From positions 62,001-126,000 of the forward strand of contig CAWFAS010000004.1 in NCBI GenBank assembly GCA_963813895.1: DNA of 64,000 nt, read 5' to 3'. Under the pieces are notes generated by a model. The model was not told the origin of the DNA. It saw only the letters and a program-made list of their open reading frames with translations, and did not search any database. Each line of letters opens with the position of its first letter. Position 1 is the first letter of the stretch. Below are positions 1-7,699 of the stretch, in pieces. The DNA is from DASZWJ01 sp963813895. Lineage in GTDB: Bacteria; Pseudomonadota; Gammaproteobacteria; JAURND01. The position numbers were made by a program, and so were the translations under genes.

Positions 1-51
1 TAAAATAAGCACTACAATAATTAAAATTAGTGTTTTAAAAAGTTTTTTCAT
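1..51 (-). CDS. 5' end of a membrane or secreted protein gene, cut by the window edge
   Basis: Reading leftwards from an ATG at 51, the only visible residues are MKKLFKTLILIIVVLIL. This is a short basic N-terminus followed by an unbroken hydrophobic run, typical of a signal peptide or a membrane anchor. A purine-rich GGGAAAAG stretch lies just upstream, at the right place for a weak ribosome binding site. The reading frame stays open to the window edge. The product cannot be identified from 17 residues. Confidence 0.45.
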   Translation of the reverse strand, partial: MKKLFKTLILIIVVLIL

Positions 52-131
52 ATTTTCTTTTCCCGCATTTTTTTATAAGGTAACTGTTCAGTATCCTACT
101 AAACTAAGATCTGATTTTTACAATATTTTTT

Positions 132-213
132 GTAATTATTCAGCATAGGCTAGCTTTCTCCCCTCTCCCGCAAGCGGGAGAGGGGAGAAAGCTAGCCTAT
201 GCTGAATAATTAC
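132..213. repeat. palindromic repeat, family E (near-perfect 40-bp stem)
   Basis: Two 40-bp arms separated by the 2-base loop AA are exact reverse complements. The tips read GTAATTATTCAGCAT and the core is CTCTCCCGC-AA-GCGGGAGAG. A second copy with the same core lies at 26855-26946 between murE and murF, and the tip motif recurs around another core at 47333-47526. It sits between the edge gene and tRNA-Gly. It could fold into a strong RNA hairpin and act as a terminator, but the paired family copies point to a small mobile or REP-like element. Confidence 0.85.
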
Positions 214-231
214 TATTTTTTAAAGATAATC

Positions 232-305
232 TGGAGCGGGTGATGGGAATCGAACCCACGCTATCAGCTTGGGAAGCTGAAGTTCTACCATTGAACTACA
301 CCCGC
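232..305 (-). tRNA. tRNA-Gly (anticodon CCC)
   Basis: The minus strand gives a complete 74-nt cloverleaf. The acceptor stem GCGGGTG pairs with CACCCGC, followed by the discriminator base and an encoded CCA. The D arm is GTTCAATGGTAGAAC, the anticodon stem is TCAGC/GCTGA with loop TTCCCAA, and the T arm carries GGTTCGATTCC. Loop positions 34-36 are CCC, so it reads GGG glycine codons. Both the loop and the D arm match the bacterial glyU type. It lies upstream of and divergent from trmB. Confidence 0.96.
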
Positions 306-405
306 GAAAATTATAAATTTTAAGGACTTCGACAAAAAACTTTAAATTTGATTTTTCAAGTATAATCCTGAATGCTACCTAATTCGTACACGAGATGCCA
401 GCACC

Positions 406-1104
406 ATGATAATCACTAACCCCCTACCCCGCCATATTAAAAGTTTTGTGCGCCGCGAAGGACGATGGACCCCTGGACAACGGCAAGCGCTTGAATTGCT
501 GTGGGAAAAATATGTCCTACCCAACGATGTAGGATTGTTAAATTGGAAAACTATCTTTTCCCAACCGACTGATGTCGATACTTTTTTGGAGATTGGCTTT
601 GGCATGGGACACTCTATCCTTAATATGGCCATCGCTGCGCCTGAAAAAAATTTTCTGGGTATTGAAGTGTTTCGGCCAGGCATAGGATCCCTACTCGCTC
701 AGCTCAACCAAAACAATATCAATAATGTACGAGTCCTTTGCGCCGATGCAGCCATTGCCTTGCCTGGCTGTATTCCCGAAGCTTCGCTTGCAGGGATTCA
801 CATATTTTTTCCAGATCCCTGGCCTAAAAAACGTCATCACAAACGCCGTCTAATTCAGCCCGCTTTCGTCAGTTTACTGGCTAGCAAGCTTAAGCTCGGT
901 GGATACCTGCATTTGGCAACGGATTGGGAAGACTATGCACAGCATATGTTGCAGGTGTTGTCAGCGATTGATAATTTAACCAATGCTACTGAATCAGAAC
1001 AATTTATCAGTCGAGGAGACCGCCCCACTACTAAGTATGAACGGCGTGGGGAACGTCTGGGACATGCGGTGCGGGATCTGATGTTTTATAAGACAGTGGG
1101 TTGA
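406..1104 (+). CDS. trmB: tRNA (guanine-N7-)-methyltransferase TrmB
   Basis: TrmB transfers a methyl group from S-adenosylmethionine to N7 of G46 in the variable loop of many tRNAs. The 232-residue length fits the family (about 239 in E. coli). The SAM-binding motif I is seen as LEIGFGMG at residues 61-68. The family signature PDPWPKKRHHKRRL starts at residue 136 and contributes to catalysis and tRNA contact. The C-terminus keeps the TKYERRGERLGH element used in substrate recognition. It is a single-gene unit divergent from the tRNA-Gly gene, and the following 370 bp contain only a palindrome. The ATG at 406 has no strong ribosome binding site, but the N-terminus aligns naturally with the family from there. 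Confidence 0.95.
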   Translation: MIITNPLPRHIKSFVRREGRWTPGQRQALELLWEKYVLPNDVGLLNWKTIFSQPTDVDTFLEIGFGMGHSILNMAIAAPEKNFLGIEVFRPGIGSLLAQLNQNNINNVRVLCADAAIALPGCIPEASLAGIHIFFPDPWPKKRHHKRRLIQPAFVSLLASKLKLGGYLHLATDWEDYAQHMLQVLSAIDNLTNATESEQFISRGDRPTTKYERRGERLGHAVRDLMFYKTVG

Positions 1105-1144
1105 GTGCCAAAGTCGTTGTTAGTGAATTATTTAACAATGCCCT

Positions 1145-1439
1145 CCATGGAAGCTATCCGATGCACACATTTTGTAATTACTAGAAATGCTGAGTACGTC
1201 GTTCCTGCTTTACCGAATTATCCTAAAATATCAGCCTATCAAGCAGGAATCTAGTGCCCACCTTTCCAACGGAACGCACAAATGCCAATCATAACTGTTT
1301 ATTGCTACTTCACTTTGTTTGAAAATTAGGCACTGGATCCCCGCTTGATAGGCTGATATTTTAGGATAATTTGGTAAAGCGGGGACGACGAACTCTAATT
1401 CTGGCGGCTAGAAAAAATGTGTGCATCCGATAGCCATGG
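1145..1439. repeat. long imperfect palindrome filling the trmB-coaBC gap
   Basis: The 374-bp gap between the converging trmB and coaBC genes holds one large inverted repeat and no gene. The outer arms begin CCATGGAAGCTATCCGATGC and return as GCATCCGATAGCCATGG at 1423-1439. The inner arms carry TTATCCTAAAATATCAGCC around 1217-1235 and its complement around 1350-1370. The arms differ by several substitutions and unequal spacers. The inner ends resemble the GTCGTCCC tips of family B. It looks like an older, decayed member of the palindromic element set and may also end transcription from both sides. Confidence 0.75.
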
Positions 1440-1478
1440 GAGAGGGGATCATAGAGTTTCAGATAGTTGGAAAGAAAA

Positions 1479-2705
1479 TTATGCAACAACGCCACCCACG
1501 TGAGGGGGCCGCATAGTGTAACGCTGCATAACCACCTGCAACAAATCTTCAGCCAGCTGCGTTTTAGCGCGTAGTGAAAACTCTATTTCTCCCCCAGGCC
1601 ACAGCACTAATAATGCATTCTGATCAGAATTAAAACCGGAATCTTTAGCTGAAACATTATTAGCAGCAATCATATCCAAGTGCTTTTGCGTCAATTTTTT
1701 CAGTGCATTTTCCCGTAAATTTTCTGTCTCGGCGGCAAATCCTACGGTAAATGGCCGATTTTCACGTAGTGTCACTGCTGCAAGAATATCCGGATTAGGA
1801 ACTAACGTTAACTGCATCTGTACTGTATTTTTTTTAATTTTCTGCAGGGCCGTTTCAGCACAGCGATAATCCGCAACCGCAGCGGCGGCAATAAAAATCT
1901 CACACCCATCGATTCGTTCTATAACAGCTGCATACATTTGTTGAGCCGTGTCTACACAAACCCGCTCGACTCTTGCTGGGCACGGCAAATTGACCAAGCC
2001 ACTGATCAAAGTCACCTCTGCACCCGCATTAGCGGCTGCCGCTGCTAACGCATAGCCCATTTTCCCGGAGCTGTGATTGCTGATAAAACGTACTGGATCA
2101 ATGGGCTCACGGGTAGGACCTGCCGTAATTAGCAAGCGTATGCCGCGCAAGTTTTTATCAGCAAACTGAAACTGGAGTGCAGCAATAATATCGACTGGTT
2201 CCAACATTCGCCCCATGCCTTCTTCACCACAGGCTTGCGAACCGGGGGCTGGGCCTATCAGAGCTATACCACGCTCCATTAGCAGTTTTTTATTAGCCTG
2301 GGTCGCTACATTTTTCCACATTTGCTGATTCATCGCTGGTGCTAGCATAATAGGTGAACTTGCAGCCAGACATAAGGTCGTTAAAATATCACTGGCAAAA
2401 CCATGTGCCAATTTGGCCATAAAATCGGCGGTGGCCGGCGCAATCAAAATAATATCTGCCCAGCGAGCCAATGCGATGTGGTCCATTGCAAATTCAGAAG
2501 ACTGCTGCTCCCAATCCAATAATACTTGATGACCTGAAAGCGCCTGAAAAGTTAAGGGTGTCACTAATTCCTTAGCCGAGCTAGTCATGGCTACACGTAC
2601 TTCAGCACCCTGTTCTCGCAAACGGCGGATTAAATCAGCACTTTTATAAGCTGCAATACCGCCGGTAATTCCCAGCAAAATACGTTTATTGTCCAGAATT
2701 GTCAT
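1479..2705 (-). CDS. coaBC: bifunctional phosphopantothenoylcysteine decarboxylase / phosphopantothenate-cysteine ligase CoaBC
   Basis: CoaBC performs steps two and three of CoA synthesis: the CoaB half joins 4'-phosphopantothenate to cysteine using CTP, and the CoaC half decarboxylates the product with FMN. At 408 residues it matches the E. coli enzyme (406). The CoaC half shows His76 in MDHIALA, the PAMN motif at 123-126 and the substrate lid cysteine C159 in ACGEEGMGRM. The CoaB half starts near residue 193 with ITAGPTREPIDPVRF and continues with SNHSSGKMG, the nucleotide-binding loop, and a KIKKN element near 290. It lies close to the pantothenate cluster at 4.1-7.6 kb, though in the opposite direction. 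Confidence 0.96.
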   Translation of the reverse strand: MTILDNKRILLGITGGIAAYKSADLIRRLREQGAEVRVAMTSSAKELVTPLTFQALSGHQVLLDWEQQSSEFAMDHIALARWADIILIAPATADFMAKLAHGFASDILTTLCLAASSPIMLAPAMNQQMWKNVATQANKKLLMERGIALIGPAPGSQACGEEGMGRMLEPVDIIAALQFQFADKNLRGIRLLITAGPTREPIDPVRFISNHSSGKMGYALAAAAANAGAEVTLISGLVNLPCPARVERVCVDTAQQMYAAVIERIDGCEIFIAAAAVADYRCAETALQKIKKNTVQMQLTLVPNPDILAAVTLRENRPFTVGFAAETENLRENALKKLTQKHLDMIAANNVSAKDSGFNSDQNALLVLWPGGEIEFSLRAKTQLAEDLLQVVMQRYTMRPPHVGGVVA

Positions 2706-2832
2706 AAAAATCTCGCGCAGATTATTTGTGTTATTAGTATAACAAATTTTAATTTACTACAGGCTTATATTAGTGGTAGGCTTCGTGACCTAGCTTGCTT
2801 ATATCCTTAATCAACAAAATAACATTCGATTT

Positions 2833-3393
2833 ATGTCAACAAAATATCTAAAAATCATAATTTTATTGTTCAGCACGTGGGTTCTTTTTTGTTATACCAA
2901 TGCTCAAGCTTGGACGCATGAAGTGGCCATAGGATATGGTAATTCCAACGAGCCTGAACAGGATTACAATAATTCTATCTACGTATTAAGTGGTAAATTT
3001 TTAAAATTTAGAGTAGATAAAACCCTCATAGCTACCCTTGATGGAACGATTGGTCAGTGGCATGCGGGTACGGATGAGCATAGTAACCTCACCAATATTG
3101 CTCTTGCACCTGCATTACGCGCCTATTTCGCCAACCCAGACCGACACATGGTTAGACCTTATATCGGCGTCTCAATTGGACCCACTTACCTAAGTGAAGA
3201 ACAATTAGGCACGCGATTGCAAAATACGCACCTGGCTTTGCAATCTACGCTGGAAACAGGAACCGAAATTGGCAGTCAGCAACATAGTATCGATTTGAAT
3301 GTACACCTAGAGCATATTTGTAATGCCGGGTTAGCCGTGCCTAACCAAGGATTTAACGTACTTTATATCTTTTCTGTAGGTTACCAATTCTAA
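2833..3393 (+). CDS. PagL-like lipid A 3-O-deacylase family outer-membrane protein with Cys at the catalytic Ser position
   Basis: The 186-residue protein has a signal peptide (about residues 1-26, ending near AQA) and alternating beta-strand-like segments that end in the aromatic residue F186, as expected of an outer-membrane barrel. Its C-terminal motif HICNAGLAVPNQGFN at 161-175 matches the PagL signature HxSNAGxxxPNxG. PagL removes the 3-O acyl chain of lipid A using a His-Ser-Glu site. Here His161 is kept, but the Ser is Cys163 (codon TGT), and the Glu position near 175 is Asn. It may therefore be an altered enzyme or an inactive relative. The stop codon overlaps the next start by one base (TAATG), so the two barrel proteins are probably translated together. 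Confidence 0.75.
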   Translation: MSTKYLKIIILLFSTWVLFCYTNAQAWTHEVAIGYGNSNEPEQDYNNSIYVLSGKFLKFRVDKTLIATLDGTIGQWHAGTDEHSNLTNIALAPALRAYFANPDRHMVRPYIGVSIGPTYLSEEQLGTRLQNTHLALQSTLETGTEIGSQQHSIDLNVHLEHICNAGLAVPNQGFNVLYIFSVGYQF

Positions 3394-4016
3394 TGAAAGC
3401 CTTATTACACTTCCAAAAAAAAATACTTGCTGCCTCTATTATTTCATTAATTGCGACATCTAACGCACTAGCCACTGATGGTATTTTTATCACGCTTGAC
3501 ACCGGCCTTTCTAAAGAATCCGGCCTGCCTTCTCCTGAGGCAATTGGTGCGACTAGTGCTGATAACAATCTGACGCCGCTGGCGCTGCGTGTTTCAATAG
3601 GTTACAACCATGATCTGGCGTCCTATCTCGGTCTGGGGCTGAATGTTGGGCTGGGGCAATATGGCAACTATGTGTATCACTATGACGATGGCGATACCAC
3701 CACCGTCAAAAGTCAAACCTTAGAAATTTTAGCCTTGATAACCACGCATATACAAAAATTTGACCTAATAGGAAAAATTGGTGGCGTCCGGCAAAAAACC
3801 CTTGTCACGGGCCTGAATGCACCCGATGATTCCCACCATAATAATCCTGAAGCCGCCATTGAACTGGCTTATAATTTTTCTCCACGATTCGCTGCCACGG
3901 CTACTTATGCTCATGTATATGGCGGAACTCCGAAAGATCTCTGGTCAGTCAGTCACAATTCAGTTTCCTTAGATGAATACTTAATCGGCTTGCGTTACAC
4001 ATTTGCATCCTCTTAA
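3393..4016 (+). CDS. small outer-membrane beta-barrel protein
   Basis: This 207-residue protein starts with a clear signal peptide (MKALLHFQKKILAAS onward, cleavage near residue 27 after NALA). The mature part is a series of amphipathic strands such as LALRVSIGYNHDL, LGLGLNVGLGQYGNY and AATATYAHVYGG, ending in YLIGLRYTFASS. This pattern is typical of eight-stranded OmpA/OmpW-like or opacity-type barrels. I do not recognise a specific family. It is translationally coupled to the PagL-like gene by a 1-bp overlap, so the pair may form an envelope-modification unit. The shared operon is the only functional clue. Confidence 0.7.
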   Translation: MKALLHFQKKILAASIISLIATSNALATDGIFITLDTGLSKESGLPSPEAIGATSADNNLTPLALRVSIGYNHDLASYLGLGLNVGLGQYGNYVYHYDDGDTTTVKSQTLEILALITTHIQKFDLIGKIGGVRQKTLVTGLNAPDDSHHNNPEAAIELAYNFSPRFAATATYAHVYGGTPKDLWSVSHNSVSLDEYLIGLRYTFASS

Positions 4017-4064
4017 CTTCATGATTAAAAGGGAGCCTTAGGTAAAGTTTATATACCTGAAGCG

Positions 4065-4070
4065 TATAAT
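4065..4070 (+). promoter_or_regulatory. candidate -10 box of the panB promoter
   Basis: A perfect TATAAT hexamer lies 71 bp upstream of the panB ATG in an otherwise empty 124-bp leader. No good -35 hexamer is visible at the usual spacing, so this is only a candidate. The leader ends with GAGG six bases before the panB start, a clear ribosome binding site. Confidence 0.3.
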
Positions 4071-4140
4071 ATAGCGCTATCTGCGAGACTGAGATAAACT
4101 CCATTTTTATTAGCCCTGGCCGCATATTCTGAGGAACGTC

Positions 4141-4965
4141 ATGTCGAATCCATCCCATCTACAGAAACCAAACCGTATTACCTTAACCAGCTTGCAGAAA
4201 ATGAAGCAAAATGGCGAAAAAATCACCTGCCTTACTGCCTATGATGCTACTTTTGCCACCTTACTGGCCAATGCTGGGATAGAAGTGTTATTGGTGGGAG
4301 ATACTTTGGGGATGGTCGTTGCAGGTCATCCAACAACCGTCCCGGTCACTATTAAAGATATGGTCTATCATACCCGCAATGTATGCCGGGCACAGTCTGC
4401 TTCACTTATCATGTCAGACATGCCTTTTTTGTCTTATAGCAACATTGAAAAAGCATTCCAGAATGCTGGCCGATTGATGCAAGCAGGTGCAGAAATCATC
4501 AAATTAGAGGGGAGCTCCTGGCTAATCCCCATTGTAGAACAGCTCAGTGAAAAAGGTATTCCTGTTTGTGTACATCTGGGACTGACACCTCAATCAGTAC
4601 ATATTTTCGGCGGCTATAAAATTCAGGGACGTGACCCCACCAAAGCGCAGCAGATGTTAGAAGCTGCCATCAAACTCGAAAAAGCCGGCGCTCAACTATT
4701 AATTTTAGAATGTATTCCTTATAAACTTGCTCAAGAGATCTCTCAAGCTGTTAATATTCCTACTATTGGCATAGGTGCTGGACCCTATTGCGATGGTCAA
4801 GTATTAGTAACTCCGGATATGTTAGGTTTAACCGCAGGTAAGCAATTGACTTTCGTGCAGAATTTTTTAGAGGGTCAAACTGGCGGAGCAGCGTGTGCAG
4901 TGAGAACTTATGTGCAACAAGTTAAAGCCGGTGAGTTTCCAACTCTGGCGCAAAGTTTTGTTTAA
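4141..4965 (+). CDS. panB: 3-methyl-2-oxobutanoate hydroxymethyltransferase PanB
   Basis: PanB makes ketopantoate from 2-oxoisovalerate and 5,10-methylenetetrahydrofolate, the first committed step of pantothenate synthesis. The 274-residue product has the expected TIM-barrel motifs: LVGDTLGMVVAGH around 51-63 with the metal-binding Asp54, SDMPFLSY, and the C-terminal GIGAGPYCDGQVLV region. A GAGG ribosome binding site lies six bases before the ATG. The stop codon is followed within 24 bases by the preferred panC start, so panB and panC form one transcript. Confidence 0.97.
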   Translation: MSNPSHLQKPNRITLTSLQKMKQNGEKITCLTAYDATFATLLANAGIEVLLVGDTLGMVVAGHPTTVPVTIKDMVYHTRNVCRAQSASLIMSDMPFLSYSNIEKAFQNAGRLMQAGAEIIKLEGSSWLIPIVEQLSEKGIPVCVHLGLTPQSVHIFGGYKIQGRDPTKAQQMLEAAIKLEKAGAQLLILECIPYKLAQEISQAVNIPTIGIGAGPYCDGQVLVTPDMLGLTAGKQLTFVQNFLEGQTGGAACAVRTYVQQVKAGEFPTLAQSFV

Positions 4966-4989
4966 GTGGCTGTGAAACGTGAGGTTGCT

Positions 4990-5847
4990 GTGGATTCGCT
5001 AAATAAACCATCCATCATTACCAAAATCAGCGCACTGCGCGAGCTCAGTCAGCCCTGGCGCTCCTCAGAAACGATTGCGTTTGTGCCCACCATGGGCAAT
5101 TTACATGCCGGTCATTTGGCTCTAGTTACAAAAGCGAAACAGTTAGCGCAGCGTGTGGTGGTCAGCATTTTCGTCAACCCACTGCAATTTGGTCCTAATG
5201 AAGATCTTCTAGCATACCCCAGAACTCAGCACGCGGATATCGAGCAGTTAACAGCGTTTGGGGTAGATGCTGTTTTTATTCCTGACATATCAGAGTTATA
5301 TCCGAAAGAACAGCCTGTAATTAAAATCAGCGTAGCTGATGAGTTATCTAATCAATTATGCGGCAACAGCAGACCTGGCCATTTTAATGGCGTCGCTACC
5401 GTAGTTACAAAATTGTTTAATATTGTGCAACCACAACTGACTATTTTTGGTGAGAAAGATTTCCAGCAGCTGACCATCATTCGACAAATGGTCATTGATT
5501 TAAACTTCCCCCTAGAAGTTATAGGCCTTCCTACAGTTAGAGAGACCGATGGACTGGCCATGAGTTCACGCAATCAGTATTTATCTCCTGCGGAACGGAT
5601 CGATGCCCCTCAGTTGTATGCTACTCTTGCATGGATGTGCGATGAAATTCGCTCTGGTAATAACGAATTAGCTAATTTGTGCGCGAGAGCACGAACCCGA
5701 TTAACACAATATAACTTCGAAGTGGACTATATAGAGATACGCACGAAGGTAGGATTAAAAATTCCCCGAGGGAACGATGGGGATTTAATTATTTTAGCAG
5801 CAGCTTTTCTAGGCAAAACACGTTTGATTGATAATATTAGTATCTGA
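4990..5847 (+). CDS. panC: pantothenate synthetase PanC
   Basis: PanC condenses pantoate with beta-alanine through a pantoyl-adenylate, using ATP. The nucleotide-binding HIGH-like motif is TMGNLHAGH (residues 34-42), followed by VSIFVNPLQFG, FGEKDFQQL and the KMSKS-like MSSRNQYL. The start chosen is the GTG at 4990, because GTGAGG lies five bases upstream and the resulting 285 residues match the family (283 in E. coli). An in-frame GTG at 4966, immediately after the panB stop, would add eight residues but lacks a ribosome binding site. A family A palindrome follows the stop codon. Confidence 0.95.
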   Translation: MDSLNKPSIITKISALRELSQPWRSSETIAFVPTMGNLHAGHLALVTKAKQLAQRVVVSIFVNPLQFGPNEDLLAYPRTQHADIEQLTAFGVDAVFIPDISELYPKEQPVIKISVADELSNQLCGNSRPGHFNGVATVVTKLFNIVQPQLTIFGEKDFQQLTIIRQMVIDLNFPLEVIGLPTVRETDGLAMSSRNQYLSPAERIDAPQLYATLAWMCDEIRSGNNELANLCARARTRLTQYNFEVDYIEIRTKVGLKIPRGNDGDLIILAAAFLGKTRLIDNISI

Positions 5848-5865
5848 ATAACCTTCTGGTAAATT

Positions 5866-6022
5866 GCCACTGGAGACTGCCCCCATCCTAACCTTCCCCC
5901 GCAAGCGGGGGAAGGGACTGATTGGGCAGAAAGTTAAGTTTTGTACCAATTCCTACGCAGCTCAAACAAATTCCTTCCCCCGCTTGCGGGGGAAGGTTAG
6001 GATGGGGGCAGTCTCTAGTGGC
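5866..6022. repeat. palindromic repeat, family A (panC-panD gap)
   Basis: The arms start GCCACTGGAGACTGCCCCC and end GGGGGCAGTCTCTAGTGGC. Each arm contains a nested hairpin with core CCTTCCCCCGC-AA-GCGGGGGAAGG, and the two are separated by about 60 bp of less symmetric sequence. Close copies lie at 29646-29801, 47359-47500, 50461-50622 and 52584-52742. It separates panC from panD, and no gene is visible inside it. The structure, a palindrome made of two hairpins, resembles REP doublets (BIMEs) or small non-autonomous elements. Confidence 0.88.
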
Positions 6023-6124
6023 ACTTTTTATACCGTAACACTACATACAGTAAACATAATCATTTAAAGCCAGCAAGTCCGCCAGAGGTGCAAATAATTA
6101 CCACTATTTTTGAGCGAGAATTAT

Positions 6125-6505
6125 ATGCTACAGAATTTTTTAAAAGCCAAATTACATCATGCCCGCGTCACACATGTAGAATTAGAATATGAAGGCTCCT
6201 GCGCCATTGACCAGGAACTGATGTGGGAAGTAGGTATTTTAGCCAACGAACAGATTCATATGTATAACCTAAACAATGGCGAGCGCTGGATTACTTATGC
6301 TATTGCTGCGCCCATTGGCTCGCGAATTATTTCTGTAAATGGGGCAGCGGCACATAAAGCGCAAGTGCAAGATCGCGTTATTATTTGTAGTTATGCTTGG
6401 CTGCAGGATCAAGAAATCGCCAACCATAAACCCCGCATTCTTCGACTAGATGCCCACAATAATCGGCTAAGCAATTTACAAGAACAAGTAAAATTTTCAA
6501 TTTAG
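6125..6505 (+). CDS. panD: aspartate 1-decarboxylase PanD (proenzyme)
   Basis: PanD decarboxylates aspartate to beta-alanine, the second substrate of PanC. It is a pyruvoyl enzyme made by self-cleavage between Gly24 and Ser25, seen here as EYEGSCAID with Gly24-Ser25 when the ATG at 6125 is the start. That start gives 126 residues, exactly the E. coli length, so the in-frame TTG at 6110 is not used. Later motifs YNLNNGERWITYAI, ISVNGAAAHKAQVQD and VIICSY are all typical. The TAG stop codon lends its last base to the first base of the following palindrome. Confidence 0.96.
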   Translation: MLQNFLKAKLHHARVTHVELEYEGSCAIDQELMWEVGILANEQIHMYNLNNGERWITYAIAAPIGSRIISVNGAAAHKAQVQDRVIICSYAWLQDQEIANHKPRILRLDAHNNRLSNLQEQVKFSI

Positions 6506-6699
6506 GGCTTGTGCAAGAATAACTTCCCTTTTTAGGGTTTAGATTGGGTTCAGATTTGGACGTTTTGTTTTTCAGAAAAATGTGCGCATAGTCGACGGAA
6601 CGTCGGTTGTTCTATGTAAGCGTTTTTCTGAAAGACAAAACATCCGAAGATGAGCCCAAGATGAGCCCTAAAAAAGGGAAGTTATTCTTGCACAAGCCC
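6505..6699. repeat. palindromic repeat, family F (GGGCTTGTGCAAGAAT tips)
   Basis: The 195-bp inverted repeat starts GGGCTTGTGCAAGAATAACT and returns as its complement ending AAGCCC at 6699. The outer 30 or so bases of each arm match exactly, and the inner parts (around GACGTTTTG and CAAAACATC) match imperfectly. It overlaps the last base of the panD stop and ends 13 bp before panG. The tip sequence recurs alone at the 3' ends of ispD (55582-55597) and of the last hydrolase gene (63949-63963), so it is a dispersed element. Confidence 0.85.
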
Positions 6700-6712
6700 T
6701 TAGGATGCTCAA

Positions 6713-7600
6713 ATGACCGTGATTCCACCGAACCAGCAATTAAATATTATTGGCTGTGGCCAAGTAGGCACTGCGTTGGGTTATTTACTAGTACACCACT
6801 GCAATCTGACTCTGAATTGCCTATTAACCACTTCCCTACCAAGTGCTAGCAAAGCACATGATTTTATTGGACAAGGTAAACCCATTGCCGACCTCAGTGA
6901 ATTGACACCCGCAAATTATTATCTCATCGCCGTGCCAGATCAAAAAATTAGCGACTGCAGCCTAGCATTAGCGGCCACACATATCATAAAAAAAGGTGAT
7001 ATGGTTTTTCATTGCAGTGGTTCAATTTCTTCTGAAATTCTTACAGCTGTTAAGACGCAAGGGGCGATTACGGCCAGCCTGCACCCTATTAAAAGTTTCG
7101 TCGATCCTCATTTATCCGTTAATACTTTTACTGGGACTTACTGTGGGATGGAGGGAGATCCCCAAGCCTGTGAAATTATTAGTGGCTGGATTAAACAACT
7201 GGGTGGTGAAATTTTACTGCTGAACCCCCAACAGAAACAGATGTATCATGCAGCTTTTGTGATCGGCTGTAATTATTTAGCCGTATTGACTGAACTTGCA
7301 TTGCGTTGTTTACAACACGCCGATATCAACCCTGCAACAGGCACTAAGGCATTGCAATCCATCATGCGCTCCACTCTAGAGCAAATATTTATCAAGGGAA
7401 CTTCAGGGGGTTTATCGGGACCGATAGCGCGCGGTGAATATGAGGTCGTAGCCAAACAGTTAGCAGTGATTACCCAGCACGATCCTGAAATTGCTGCACT
7501 ATATAAATCCTTGGGGAAGGTTGCTGTGGAGCTGGCACAAATTAAAAATCCTGGGAATAGGGAGAATTTAATCCAAGTGGCTGAGGCATTAAATGGGTAA
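6713..7600 (+). CDS. panG: Rossmann/DUF2520 oxidoreductase, probable ketopantoate reductase PanG
   Basis: The 295-residue protein has an N-terminal NAD(P)-binding fold (LNIIGCGQVGTAL, glycines at 14, 16 and 19) and a helical C-terminal half starting with YHAAFVIGCNYL, the Rossmann plus DUF2520 arrangement. Francisella PanG, a ketopantoate reductase unrelated in sequence to PanE, is to my knowledge of this type. Placement directly after panB, panC and panD, with no panE in the window, supports the same role: NAD(P)H-dependent reduction of ketopantoate to pantoate. ASLHPIKSF near residues 121-129 is a conserved family element. TAGGA lies seven bases before the ATG. Substrate remains an inference. 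Confidence 0.72.
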   Translation: MTVIPPNQQLNIIGCGQVGTALGYLLVHHCNLTLNCLLTTSLPSASKAHDFIGQGKPIADLSELTPANYYLIAVPDQKISDCSLALAATHIIKKGDMVFHCSGSISSEILTAVKTQGAITASLHPIKSFVDPHLSVNTFTGTYCGMEGDPQACEIISGWIKQLGGEILLLNPQQKQMYHAAFVIGCNYLAVLTELALRCLQHADINPATGTKALQSIMRSTLEQIFIKGTSGGLSGPIARGEYEVVAKQLAVITQHDPEIAALYKSLGKVAVELAQIKNPGNRENLIQVAEALNG

Positions 7601-7624
7601 TCTTTTTTTACAACTTGTTAAGGT

Positions 7625-7653
7625 ATTAGATTAGATTAGATTAGATTAGATTA
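7625..7653. repeat. ATTAG pentanucleotide microsatellite, 5.8 units
   Basis: Five full tandem ATTAG units plus ATTA lie between the converging panG and fadE genes. The unit number could change by slippage. It sits outside both coding regions (24 bp after the panG stop, 46 bp before the fadE stop), so it would not alter either protein. Confidence 0.9.
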
Positions 7654-7699
7654 ACCCATTCGTAGATGGCAAACTAAAAAAACCGAGTGCAAAAGAAAC

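Noticed and set aside
132..213. CRISPR array, considered because of many similar palindromes
   Set aside because: The repeats are dispersed single palindromes kilobases apart, not short direct repeats with regular spacers, and no cas gene is present.
4966..4989. GTG at 4966 as the panC start
   Set aside because: It abuts the panB stop without a ribosome binding site, while the GTG at 4990 has GTGAGG at good spacing and gives the usual protein length.
5864..6067. Open frame between panC and panD
   Set aside because: It lies almost wholly inside a family A palindrome and its residues reflect the repeat.
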